A stretch of DNA of 64,000 nucleotides from Ophiura sarsii (lineage: Eukaryota > Echinodermata > Ophiuroidea > Amphilepidida > Ophiuridae), in assembly GCA_035610835.1 (NCBI GenBank), contig CM069446.1:68309062-68373061 (forward strand). The letters run 5' to 3'. The notes beneath the pieces are model-generated. The model was not told the origin of the DNA, did not search any database, and saw nothing but the letters and a program-made list of their open reading frames with translations. A program made the translations under genes and the position numbers. The number at the start of each line of letters is the position of its first letter. The stretch's first letter is position 1. Shown piece by piece: positions 22,914 to 34,476 of this stretch.

Positions 22914-25737
22914 GCCGGCAAAATTACCGGCAATTTAGCCTGAAAAATGACAGACACCATAAAATATGTCCCGATTTGATTTTTTGGAATATGATTTCAC
23001 ATTTTGAGCTACGTTTTAAGTTTGCGTAGCTAACCGGTCAAACCGCAACACATTTGACGGAGAGAAAAAAGTTGCTGGCATTTTAGTGCCGATTTGATTT
23101 TTTGGATATGATTTAACATTTTGAGCTATGTATGAAGTTTGTGTTGCTAACCAGTCAAACCGCAACACATTTGACGGAGAGAAAAAAATTGCCGGCATCT
23201 TAGCCTAAAAAATTACGGACACCTTAACATGTGCCGATTTGATTTTTTGGATATGATTTAACATTTTGAGCTATGTATGAAGTTTGTGTTGCTAACAGGT
23301 CAAACCGCAACACATTTGACGGAGAGAAAAAAATTGCTAGCATTTTAGCCTATAAAATGACGGACACCATAACATGTGCCGATTTGATTTTTTGGATATG
23401 ATTTAACATTTTGAGCTACGTATGAAGTTTGTGTTGCTAACCGGTCAAACCGCAACACATTTGACGGAGAGAAAAAAATTGCCGGCATTTTAGCCTAAAA
23501 AATGGAGGACATATTTCCAAAAAATCATATCGGCACATGTTATGGTGTCCGTCATTTTTTAGGCTAAAATGCCGGCAATTTTTTTCTCTCCGTCAAATGT
23601 GTTGCGGTTTGACTGGTTAGCAACACAAACTTCATACATAGCTCAAAATGTTAAATCATATCCAAAAAATCAAATCGGCACTAAAATGCCAGCAACTTTT
23701 TTCTCTCCGTCAAATGTGTTGCGGTTTGACCGGTTAGCTACGCAAACTTAAAACGTAGCTCAAAATGTGAAATCATATTCCAAAAAATCAAATCGGGACA
23801 TATTTTATGGTGTCTGTCATTTTTCAGGCTAAATTGCCGGTAATTTTGTTTCTCTGTCAATGTATCACAGTTTGACCGGTTAGCTACACAAACTTTGTAT
23901 GAAGTTTGTGTTGCTAACCGGTCAAACCGCAACACATTTTACGGAGAGAAAAAAGTTGCTGGCATTTTAGTGCCGATTTGATTTTTTGGATATGATTTAA
24001 CATTTTGAGCTATGTATGAAGTTTGTGTTGCTAACCAGTCAAACCGCAACACATTTGACGGAGAGAAAAAAATTGCCGGCATTTTAGCCTAAAAAATGAC
24101 GGACACCATAACATGTGCCGATATGATTTTTGGAAATATGTCCTCCATTTTTTAGGCTAAAATGCCGGCAATTTTTTTCTCTCCGTCAAATGTGTTGCGG
24201 TTTGACCGGTTAGCAACACAAACTTCATACGTAGCTCAAAATGTTAAATCATATCCAAAAAATCAAATCGGCACATGTTATGGTGTCCGTCATTTTATAG
24301 GCTAAAATGCTAGCAATTTTTTTCTCTCCGTCAAATGTGTTGCGGTTTGACCTGTTAGCAACACAAACTTCATACATAGCTCAAAATGTTAAATCATATC
24401 CAAAAAATCAAATCGGCACATGTTAAGGTGTCCGTAATTTTTTAGGCTAAGATGCCGGCAATTTTTTTCTCTCCGTCAAATGTGTTGCGGTTTGACCGGT
24501 TAGCAACACAAACTTCATACGAAGCTCAAAATGTTAAATCATATCCAAAAAATGAAATCGGCACATGTTATGGTGTTCGTCATTTTTTAGGCTAAAATGC
24601 CGGTAATATTTTTCTCTCCGTCAAATGTGTTGCGGTTTGAAATCATATCCAAAAAATCAAATCGGCACATGTTATGGTGTCCGTCAGTTTTTAGGCTAAA
24701 ATGCCGGCAATTTTTTTCTCTCCGTCAAATGTGTTGCGGTTTGACCGGTTAGCAACACAAACTTCATACGCAGCTCAAAATGTTAAATCATATCCAAAAA
24801 ATCAAATCGGCACATGTTATGGTGTCCGTCATTTTTTAGGCTAAAATGCCGGCATTTTTTTTCTCTCCGTCAAATGTGTTGCGGTTTGAACGGTTAGCTA
24901 CACCAAGGAGTTATCATACTTAACTGGAGAAGGCACTACCAACAAATATCGATAGCGTCAAGTGCTTCTATTCAACTAACAAAACTACTCCACTTGACTC
25001 GCCTTTCTTATCGCGGTCGACGGGTCGCTTTCATCAACCTAGGTATGTCCCTGGAAATCCCCTCACTACGTCACGGAATCGATATGCTAATGAGTAACAT
25101 CGCTCTGATACCATTCACTCGACTCGCTTCCGGGTACAAAGAAGTCTCGTTCTCATCTTCTTTGCATCTCGCCCGGGTAGTTTTCGTTTACGAAACTGTT
25201 GTTTTCAAATTGTTGAATTCAACAGCTTTCGTACGATACCAAAATTATTGTAGTGCGATTTTCGATTGATAAGTTGCTGTTTTACCGATATTTTTGTATT
25301 TTTCAATCTAAAATTAATTAGTTTCTTGTTAATTATCAAAATAGTCGCACATTGTCGCACATAATGTTGGAAATAAACGTGAACACGATGTTTTTAGCTA
25401 CATTTTGATGCATAGATGGCGACCGTATGATACCGTATGGCAAAGTTAATTAAGATTTTGCACATCGAGTTCAATACCAGAACATTTTAAATTTCTCCGA
25501 TAAAAAGGAGAATTTAATTTCAGGAAATTTGGAAGCATTACAGAAGAAGGCCTTTAGTTTCAGATAACCGTTTTAGATTTAAAAATACTGTAGTTAAATT
25601 TACAATTAAAATATTAAAGATAGCCTAGTAAAGCTTTTTCAAAAAAAATTCAGGACTGATGATTAAAAAGCTAAAGCATGAAAGTCTCAGTTATTTTACT
25701 TAGAATGCATTATTAATATTTTTGTCTTGTCTTGGGC

Positions 25738-28530
25738 ATGTCGTAACCAGGCTACCTTAAGTGAAGTAATTGATTCTCCCTTTTTGGGATCGCAAAAAGT
25801 GACACATATCAGAAACACTACTCCGCCCACTTCCTTTGTATATTGTTATGTCAATAAAACCAACGGGCGAAAAGTCAATACACCAAATGACCCAAGATAA
25901 GGTGCAGTGGTTTCGGAATGATGTAGATACAGACAGGCAATATTTTTTACTACATGTAGTGAGTTTAAAAAACTGAGAAAACCACCCAAAATGGGTTGAA
26001 GTTAACACTTTCCACGCGGCAATTAGTTATGACATTAAACAAAACAGATTTTTCAGAAACCTTTCCCAATTTTAAAAGTATACCTCAAGGATAACATAAC
26101 CAAGACTAGGTATGTTTGTACTTTCAACTAAAATTCTTTCAATGCGTTTCTCATAGTGATTCTAAATAGGGTATTGAAAGTCAATACAATATTTTGTTTT
26201 TTAAACATTTTGTGAAATTTCTGAATGTCGTCTGCAGACGCCTGCCGCGTGAAAAGTGTTAGGAAGTGACGTACATGAGGTGGGGTAGGCGGGGTGATGA
26301 CGTGTGTTCCGGTTTTTAGGATCGAGATAGGTGTGATGTGACATGAAATATAAATAAATTCAATTTGAGTAAAGTAGGACTAATTGGAGGATTAAAATTA
26401 TATAAAAAACCTTTTTTTTTTTCTTTTTTTTTTTAAAGAAAAGATTTGCATATAGGCTGCCCAAAAAAGTTACTTTGAAAAAAGAAAATGTGTAATTAAT
26501 GATTTTCTTTTCGAGATATGGACGATTATGTAAGATTTTCTCCATAGAGCTGTGTATAAAAGCTCATTTTCTCCACACCACTGTATTTTAATGCAAGATC
26601 CTGCGACATTGTCACTTCTCGGACACGTGCCCTAGGCACCAATGATTGTTTTAAACGATTTAAAGTTTAACATGTTTTTTTTATCGAAATGGCAGAAATA
26701 TAAGGCTTTCATTTTCGCTTTTTTTAAATATCAAAAATACAATTTTAAAAGAATTACAAGCCAATGAGAAGAAAAAAAAGATTTTGAATTCAAGTTTTTG
26801 AATTTTGAATTCCACCCATCCTGGTAATTAAAGATATGCTTACTTCCACCCCCCCCCCCTGTAATTTAAGTTCTGTTTACTTCCACACCAACCCTCCCCC
26901 CCCCCCCCCACACCACCCCTATCTCCTCCCGTAATTCAAGTTCTGATTAATTCCACCCCCCCCCCCCCCCCCCGCTCTATTCGCCGCCGCTGACATAATT
27001 CAAGTCTGCGTATTTCCATACTCCTCCCGGCCATCATGCCATGTCGTAACCAGGCTACCTTAAGTGAAGTAATTGATTCTCCCTTTTTGGGATCGCAAAA
27101 AGTGACACATATCAGAAACACTACTCCGCCCACTTCCTTTGTATATTGTTATGTCAATAAAACCAACGGGCGAAAAGTCAATACACCAAATGACCCAAGA
27201 TAAGGTGCAGTGGTTTCGGAATGATGTAGATACAGACAGGCAATATTTTTTACTACATGTAGTGAGTTTAAAAAACTGAGAAAACCACCCAAAATGGGTT
27301 GAAGTTAACACTTTCCACGCGGCAATTAGTTATGACATTAAACAAAACAGATTTTTCAGAAACCTTTCCCAATTTTAAAAGTATACCTCAAGGATAACAT
27401 AACCAAGACTAGGTATGTTTGTACTTTCAACTAAAATTCTTTCAATGCGTTTCTCATAGTGATTCTAAATAGGGTATTGAAAGTCAATACAATATTTTGT
27501 TTTTTAAACATTTTGTGAAATTTCTGAATGTCGTCTGCAGACGCCTGCCGCGTGAAAAGTGTTAGGAAGTGACGTACATGAGGTGGGGTAGGCGGGGTGA
27601 TGACGTGTGTTCCGGTTTTTAGGATCGAGATAGGTGTGATGTGACATGAAATATAAATAAATTCAATTTGAGTAAAGTAGGACTAATTGGAGGATTAAAA
27701 TTATATAAAAAACCTTCTTTTTTTTCTTCTTTTTTTTTAAAGAAAAGATTTGCATATAGGCTGCCCAAAAAAGTTACTTTGAAAAAAGAAAATGTGTAAT
27801 TAATGATTTTCTTTTCGAGATATGGACGATTATGTAAGATTTTCTCCATAGAGCTGTGTATAAAAGCTCATTTTCTCCACACCACTGTATTTTAATGCAA
27901 GATCCTGCGACATTGTCACTTCTCGGACACGTGCCCTAGGCACCAATGATTGTTTTAAACGATTTAAAGTTTAACATGTTTTTTTTATCGAAATGGCAGA
28001 AATATAAGGCTTTCATTTTCGCTTTTTTTAAATATCAAAAATACAATTTTAAAAGAATTACAAGCCAATGAGAAGGAAAAAAAGATTTTGAATTCAAGTT
28101 TTTGAATTTTGAATTCCACCCATCCTGGTAATTAAAGATATGCTTACTTCCACCCCCCCTGTAATTTAAGTTCTGTTTACTTCCACACCACCCCTCCCCC
28201 CCCCCCCACACCACCCCTATCTCCTCCCGTAATTCAAGTTCTGATTAATCCCCCCCCCCCCCCCCCCCCGCTCTATTCGCCGCCGCTGACATAATTCAAG
28301 TCTGCGTATTTCCATACTCCTCCCGGCCATCATGCCATGTCGTAACCAGGCTACCTTAAGTGAAGTAATTGATTCTCCCTTTTTGGGATCGCAAAAAGTG
28401 ACACATATCAGAAACACTACTCCGCCCACTTCCTTTGTATATTGTTATGTCAATAAAACCAACGGGCGAAAAGTCAATACACCAAATGACCCAAGATAAG
28501 GTGCAGTGGTTTCGGAATGGGTGTTTCAAA
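25738..28530. repeat. 1.3-kb tandem duplication, two copies plus a ~190-bp third
   Basis: CATGTCGTAACCAGGCTACC starts copies at 25738, 27040 and 28336 (periods 1302 and 1296). Differences are mostly length changes in poly-C and poly-T tracts. The third copy breaks off near 28519 (GTTTCGGAATG) into unrelated sequence. Each full copy holds a TTAA-flanked MITE (26002-26262, 27305-27565). Confidence 0.95.
26002..26262. mobile_element. TTAA-flanked MITE (CACTTTCCACGCGGC family)
   Basis: The inverted ends AACACTTTCCACGCGGC and GCCGCGTGAAAAGTGTT are flanked by TTAA/TTAG, as in piggyBac-type non-autonomous elements. The interior has TTTTCAGAAACCTTTCCCAA and GAATGTCGTCTGCAGACGCC. Other copies are at 27305-27565 (part of the tandem duplication), 49832-50085, and 46398-47553, where it is interrupted. 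Confidence 0.75.
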
Positions 28531-28964
28531 AATACAAGCGTTTCGTAAAAGAAATAATGAAGAAGCTGGGAAAAGGATGGAGCTTGAAATAAGTAAGATA
28601 GGATGGAGTGGGCGGCATTTGTGTTTGTGGTTTGATCCATCTGTGTTTTTAGGCGGGATATCGGACGAAAAGTGCATTTTGTTTTTGAACAAATGGGGTT
28701 TTTTTCACCAAAAATATTGGAATTTGGCCGGGGAACTCGGAGGTTGTTATAAATATTAAAATGGAGCAGCTAAGGTCACATTTCCTGAACAGAATGGAGG
28801 AGTAATGAATGGCATAAAAAATAACAAAATGCCAATGGGAATGAAGATGAAGATGAACATTTATATTTGCGTTATATAATGTACAATTCTTTGTGTTTTG
28901 TGTGTCATATATTTTGTCATCATGTACAATTTCTTGTGTTTTGCAAATTATTTCTTGTGCATAA

Positions 28965-29105
28965 ATCGTCTTTTTCGTCAAGCCCACACACCGCCACCAA
29001 ATGGAACCATTCACTGCCGTAATTACCGGGGTAGTTTGCACTCCACTCGTCCCGTAGCACCCGATCATGTTTTTGGACGGGGGCTTTGCACAAACACAGT
29101 ATTTG
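28965..29105 (-). pseudogene. decayed PHD-finger fragment inside the 4.5-kb element
   Basis: The minus-strand frame starts with an acidic stretch, then KYCVCAKPPSKNMIGC, the first half of a PHD zinc finger (CxC...C). The expected EWFH motif lies in another frame (GSEWFH), and the first frame then resumes with RCVGLTKKT, the second half. Two compensating indels therefore split the domain. PHD fingers occur in host chromatin proteins and in some transposon proteins; this place favours the latter. Confidence 0.6.
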
Positions 29106-29445
29106 TCATTCTCTGTAAAATCTACATCATCTATTCCCCCTAAATCATCAATATTTTCATCGCAGTCTTCCTCAAAATCACTATAATCGTTTGAATAAAA
29201 TTCCACGGTAGAGAATTCCACGCCGTACCATGTGCGTCCATGTTGTTACGAACACCAAACACGCAATGAACTATGGGTAAAATTGTGACGAAAGCGTAAA
29301 CATTGGCAAAAGGACGGGTCACTCAGCGATCGATCGGGTCGATGAAAACCACTCGTCGGACAAAAGGACTCGTTAGCACCTAGGACATAGTTAGTTGAAT
29401 GGCTTCGGAAGTCGAGCCTTCTCCAGTTAATATAATAACTCCTTG

Positions 29446-29530
29446 GCTACACAGACTTTATACGTAGCTCAAAATGTGAAATCATATCCAAAAAAATCAA
29501 ACTGGGGCACATTTTATTGTATCTGTCCTC
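29446..29530 (+). repeat. satellite remnant right of the 4.5-kb element
   Basis: GCTACACAGACTTTATACGT, continuing AGCTCAAAATGTGAAATCAT, is a last partial unit of the 146-bp satellite, in the same plus orientation as the array left of the insertion. It shows that the element split an existing array. Confidence 0.85.
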
Positions 29531-30039
29531 TTTAGACTAAATTCAAATTTAAATCAGCAGCAAAAACAATATTTGCGCTTGGCAACGCGAATGTAATTTC
29601 AGTAATTTGTGCTGGAATTTTCGGGAATTCGTAATCCCAGGACCTATTTTTTTTCTTCAGGCGGGACCCGAGATTCCCGAGATGTCTATAAACATTTGAT
29701 TCTGAAATTATCCATAATTTCATTCATCAAATTATAAAAATATAATAACTAAATAAGCTTACTTAAAAAAACACCTTGTCGGCTAAATCACGATTATTTA
29801 ATGCAAATGTATAGTTATATATAAAGAGACAGAGGTGAGAGGATCTTTTTGGATCTGGAGCATATTTATTTTTATAGCAATTTGACTATAATTTAGTATT
29901 AAAATGTGTTTAATGCTAGTTTTTTTCTGATGATAGTCTCTCTGTCTTTGTATGTGATGACTTTCCCTTCCTGCCAATATTTGATGTGTTTTATAACCCC
30001 GTTTGTAAGCATGCGCTGCACGTACAGCTATTTAGCTCT
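29531..30039. other. intergenic, nothing recognised
   Basis: AT-rich sequence right of the satellite. The 63-codon minus-strand frame at 29532-29723 has no recognisable domain. Confidence 0.45.
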
Positions 30040-30160
30040 GGAAATTCTTAACTCTCTATGACAATATAACCAGGGAGGTGTAATAGTAATAACATCTCTC
30101 TGATATAACCAGAGAGATGTTAACACCCGGTGTTAACACCTCTCTGATATAACTATGATT
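30040..30160. repeat. hairpin-forming short repeats
   Basis: ATAACCAGGGAGGTG, ATAACCAGAGAGATGTTAAC and the palindromic TGTTAACACCTCTCTGATAT form several overlapping inverted repeats. A related hairpin, GGAGGGTGTCAAATAGTTGACACCTCCC type, lies at 43171-43221. Confidence 0.5.
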
Positions 30161-30469
30161 CTTAAAAGTTATAAGTTATGCTGTTTTTCATATTGTATTG
30201 TACGGACGCATTCGCCAAGTTGACGGATGCGACTTTTCTGAAAGTGTACATCTCCGAATAAATCAGGGAAACCCAAACCCAAACATCAAACAAAGCATCA
30301 AACCAGTTTTCATTCCAGGCCTTCACATTGACACAAAATAAGACAATATCTCCGAGACAAATCAACGACAAGCCCGATATTATTCCATGTACTTCGGGTC
30401 TACTTCTTCGTGCGCACGATACGCCACACCCTAGCACATCCACACAATTGCACAAATCAAAATTCGATA

Positions 30470-30880
30470 AGCATCTTACTAACAGCAGTCCGGTGCTGTG
30501 ACGTAAACGACAATTTGGCACCCGGTAGTTTATTTTAATGGTATAAATCGTATTGACAACTGGAACCATAGCTGTTGACGTCGAGCACCAGGCTGCTGTT
30601 AGTGGCCTCGATTTTTATTCCGCGCTTAGCGTGAGACTAAATGTGAAACAGAGACGTGCCTTCGTTTCATGACTGGAGCTCAGCATCCCACTAACAACAG
30701 TCCGGTGCTGTGACGTAAACGACAATTTGGAACCCGGTAGTTTATTTTAATGGTATAAATCGTATTGAAAACTGAAACCATAGCTGTTGAAATCAAGAGC
30801 ACAAGGCTGCTGTTAATGGCCTAGAATTTTATTCTGCGCTTATAGCGTGATACTAAAATGTGAAACAGAGACGTGCCTTC
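30470..30880. mobile_element. tandemly duplicated ~124-bp MITE
   Basis: CTAACAGCAGTCCGGTGCT and AGCACCAGGCTGCTGTTAG bound 30479-30602. A diverged copy with its flanks lies at 30691-30815. The shared flank includes GTGAAACAGAGACGTGCCTTCG, so a ~210-bp block was duplicated in direct orientation after insertion. Confidence 0.7.
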
Positions 30881-30999
30881 GATACGGGCCCAAAAACACC
30901 TTAGTAACGCCTAATTTTAAAATACATTGGACCACAAAAATATGCTTATGCAGTAGGTATCAATATAATACACAAGTTATCAAAATTTCCTTCAACCAC

Positions 31000-31490
31000 C
31001 CTTACCCAAAAAACAAGCAATCACTAAGCAATCACCTTAGGCATCACTGAAGCATCGATGCCTTGTTTGTACCGATTGCTTCAATCGCTAAGGCCTCATA
31101 CGGCCCGAAATATTTAAATGAGCTAAGCAATCGATTGCTTATTAAGCAATCAATGTATCGTATGATGCCTTATATTAAGGCATCATATTAATCGATTGCT
31201 TATTTGATTGCTTATATTAAGCAATCGATTGCTTTTATGATGGCTTATATTAAGCAATCGATTGCTTGAATGATTGCTTATATTAAGCAATCGATGGCTT
31301 ATATTGTCGCGATTGCTTATAAGCAATCGGTAAGGCATCATACGGCCCGAAATATTTAAATGAGCTAAACAATCTTAAGGACAAGGCATCATATAAGGCA
31401 TCGATTGCTTAATGCGAGGCATCATTATAAGGCATCGATTGCTTAAATTTAAGGCAACGATTGCTTAAATTAAGGCATCATATAATATTA
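31000..31490. repeat. palindromic array of AAGCAATCGATTGCTT
   Basis: About 500 bp built from GATTGCTTA, TAAGCAATC, AAGGCATCAT and ATCGATTGCTT in both orientations, giving many nested palindromes centred on ATCGAT. CATACGGCCCGAAATATTTA recurs near 31098 and 31340. Related GATTGCTT sequence lies at 39630-39960. No gene. Confidence 0.85.
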
Positions 31491-32619
31491 TGGTCCTGGA
31501 CCATAAGGTTCGTTTTTTACGAAACGTTTTAAAAACTTGGGCAATTCCACCCATGAGCACTTACCTGGGTTATATTGGTTTGGTACACTATGGATTGTAT
31601 ATTTATTTTCTTTCATAAAGTTATTCAATCTGCAACATGCATCATTTCATAATTAAATGGCAAATAAGAACATTACTTCACAAACACATGAACAATTTTG
31701 TTGGAGAATGTTAATAAAAAGCCAAATTATTGAATTGTTCTTTAAATTGCCAGTTAATTATCAATTAATTATCAATTACCTAATATTGGTTTTCAAAACG
31801 TTTTATTTTGGTTTTAATTAGGTTTCGTGTTTGTGAAACGTTTTTAAAATGTGTTAAACATGTTTTTAGATCATTTTAAACATGTTTTTAAAACGTATTT
31901 GAAACATCTTTTAAACATGGTTATTTTCACGTTATATTAAAGTTTTCAAAAGGTGACATGAAAACGTTATTAAAAGATATACAACGAACAGCGCGCTTAA
32001 ATTGTTGATATCACATAATTATATGCATATTATATTAAGCAGTTCAATGATCATTCTCAATCTGCACCACATGCCGAGACCAAAAAATATTTTAAACATC
32101 GGATTTTCTTGCCTCCATGTGTGCATCCACGATGCCTATAAATGAGGTGACCGTTGTTTACATCCAATGAATGCAACGTCTAAGGGACTGGACTCGGTGG
32201 CATACCTGGGGGGGGGGGGTGATTTGGGATTCTACCATGCAATTTTTTTTCGCCGTTTTTGAGGACAAACTTTTTAAAGCAAACTTATTCATTTCAAGCA
32301 GAAAATATTAATATTTTGACAAATTGGGTAATATTTAAATCTTTAATCACAATTGCGACCATGATTTTTGAGATTTTAAGGTCGGTCACTGAGGGCAACA
32401 TAACAATTTTTTGTTTGGCCTTATGTTGTTTATCAAAACATTTTGTACATTTTATATCATACTCAACACCACCACACGATTCAATGAAACAGACACAGTG
32501 AACAATCTGGAAGTAGGGTAGGCATTCAAGCCAAATATGAGCAATGATCTCATAACAGGCTGTCATGGTTAATTCTGTAATGAATGGTCACAGAATGTGG
32601 TGTTACCTACATTGAGTAC
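31491..32619. other. intergenic, no gene recognised
   Basis: Repeated CATGTTTTTAAAACG-type words (31840-31920), a G run near 32208-32219, and overlapping open frames on opposite strands near 32259-32566 that I cannot support as coding. Confidence 0.45.
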
Positions 32620-32950
32620 CGTAAGCAGTGGCGGCGCTACGGAGGGGCAAGGGGGGCATTTGTCCCCATCTGACGAAGAATGAATTGAGAGCAAAGGTTT
32701 TACATAAAATCTAACGATACTGGAATTCAAACCCAGGACCTTTCGGTCCCAAAGCTAATGTCATAACCACTAGACCCAGCTAGGCTGTCGTAGCCGAGGT
32801 AGCGATTTTAATGGTAGGATAGTCGATGATAGTCTATGTGTTTTACGGAATAAAGTACTGAGCCAAGTATGGTTGACCCCCGTGGCCTAGTGGTAGATTG
32901 CTCGCCTCTGAACCCAGAGGTCCGGGGTTCGAGCCCCGGGGCCGTGGGGG
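32620..32950. mobile_element. composite of two tRNA-like SINE heads
   Basis: On the minus strand about 32716-32790 holds an A-box-like GGGTCTAGTGGTTATGACA and a B-box-like CCTGGGTTTGAATTCC. On the plus strand 32875-32947 holds GTGGCCTAGTGGTAGATTGC and GGGGTTCGAGCCCCGG. Neither forms a full cloverleaf: in the second, the anticodon arm cannot be paired with a normal 7-nt loop. The CAGTGGCGGCGCTACGGA start near 32626 resembles the end of invertebrate interspersed repeats. Confidence 0.5.
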
Positions 32951-34391
32951 GCCTTTTCCCCCTCGCTTTTTGGCCGCAAAAAAGATTTATTTGGAAAAGG
33001 TGCCTCAGGGGTTAGTAACCGCACTGAATCTCACTAAATCTCACTGCCAGAAACTATCTCCAGGCACGTGCTGCTGCATTGCCGCGATGACGTCACCTAC
33101 CGCAGGCATATGTGGCCATAGCACTGGTATCGGGCTCGCTATTTTCCTCATTTACTGATATTCCACTTTAATACTAATAACATTTCCCCGTGATACATAG
33201 TCCCGCGCCGAAGGGGGGGGGGGGGGGGGGGGGGGTGGCGCGGGCGCCCTGTCAAAAAAGGGGTGGGGGCGCCCTGTCAAAAAAAAGGGGGGGGGCGCAG
33301 GCGTTTATGGTCCTGTGTTATAAACTGATGTACCCCAAATGGTGTATTTGGGTTGTTACCGTGTTCTAATCAAATGATTAAATCCATACTGTAAAATACC
33401 TCTTCTTTTGAATTTCGCAGAGACTAATTCATGAAATACCCCTATTTTCCTGATTTCGCTGTCCTCGCTGACAATCGAAAAAAATACCCTTTTTCCACGA
33501 TTTTTAGAACAGTCATGGTTACCAACTTTTGTGTTGAGTTGGGGGACCGGGGTCATTGACTCTCTGCTAGCTACAGATCACACACATACTGTTTCAGGAT
33601 GTCCTGAAAAATTGAAACGGAGTTTACCTGAAAGTACCCAAAAGATAACTGTAAGGAAATGCTGACGGCAATGTTAGCTTTTACCACCTAAACGCTTAAG
33701 CTTATACACAACTTCAACATAGTGCACAGCTTTATTCCGTGTGCAGAGTGATGTCATGGTGACAACCTCTAGATACTGGCATAATTCCAAAGTTCGTAAA
33801 AATGGTATAGCCTATTATAATGCTAGGGATGTTCATATCATTGACTTCAGAGGGCGACATTTTATGAATGATTCAATAAAATATTGACAAAACGAGGTTT
33901 TAATGGGTTCCAAAACAGTATGTGGTATAAAATCTGTTCAGGTAGCAATAATTTCTTGGTGACGAAAAAACAAACCCTCTTCTACGGGCCCTACCGACCA
34001 ATTTTTCAACAACAAAAATCGTTTTGTAACATTTTCAAATTTCAAATGATCGTTTGCCAGTAGAACAGGGGGTATTTTTGGCCACACTGCAATGTATACA
34101 ATTAGAGTTTTTCATTTCAAAATGGGGGCCTGTGTGAGCTGTGAGACAAAATATTTGTCTCAGGCGTGAGTTCCCCCACCTTCGGGGCAAAATTTAACCT
34201 GTTATTGATTTATAAATCAATAACCATTGATATAATTATATCAATTATTTTTCATAACATTGTAAAACACTTCACAAACTTATAACCTTTCAATGTGACA
34301 ATAAAGTACAATGAACTGGGCATGTTTTTAAAACAAAATAATTTCAAAGCAAAACATTTTTACAAGTTCCTGACTACACAGGCCATCTCTT
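32951..34391. other. intergenic, no gene recognised; G-rich tract
   Basis: A poly-G run at about 33211-33235 and repeated GGGCGCCCTGTCAAAAAA words follow the SINE. About 33803-33865 is shared with 9141-9205. No supported exon. Confidence 0.5.
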
Positions 34392-34476
34392 AGATTTCGG
34401 AACAGTTTGTATTGACTAGTTTTGAAAAAGGTGTGTTACCTTTTTCAAACAGTCAAAACAAACTGTTCCGAAATCT
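34392..34476. repeat. 85-bp near-perfect hairpin
   Basis: AGATTTCGGAACAGTTTGT...TTTTGAAAAAGGT is followed at once by its reverse complement ACCTTTTTCAAA...ACAAACTGTTCCGAAATCT. A GT/AG-looking pair inside is produced by the palindrome and is not an exon. Confidence 0.8.

Larger units (their letters stand above)
17860..24896. repeat. ~146-bp satellite array with inverted blocks
   Basis: Units run GGTTAGCTACACAAACTTCA, TACGTAGCTCAAAATGTGAA, ATCATATCCAAAAAATCAAA, TCGGGACACATTTTATGGTG, then TTTTTTAGGCTAAATTGCCG and CAAATGTGTTGCGGTTTGAC. Orientation is plus from 17860 to about 22285 (interrupted at 20223-21325), minus from about 22290 to 23510 (interrupted at 22530-22913), then plus again to 24896. 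The short open frames here come from the repeat. Confidence 0.95.
24904..29445. mobile_element. 4.5-kb inverted-repeat element inserted in the satellite
   Basis: The left end CAAGGAGTTATCATACTTAA (then CTGGAGAAGGC) is matched in reverse complement at the right end. The ~30-bp arms differ at a few bases. GCTACAC flanks both ends (24897-24903 and 29446-29452), consistent with a 7-bp target duplication, and satellite sequence resumes on both sides. The interior has a 1.3-kb tandem duplication, TTAA-flanked MITEs, C-rich microsatellites and a decayed PHD finger on the minus strand. I found no transposase catalytic core. Confidence 0.75.

Noticed and set aside
32875..32947. Functional tRNA gene on the plus strand
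   Set aside because: The T-arm and Pol III boxes are good, but the anticodon arm cannot be folded with a normal 7-nt loop; it is better explained as a SINE head.
34392..34476. Small exon with AG and GT borders
   Set aside because: The apparent splice sites are created by a near-perfect hairpin, and the frame is not protein-like.
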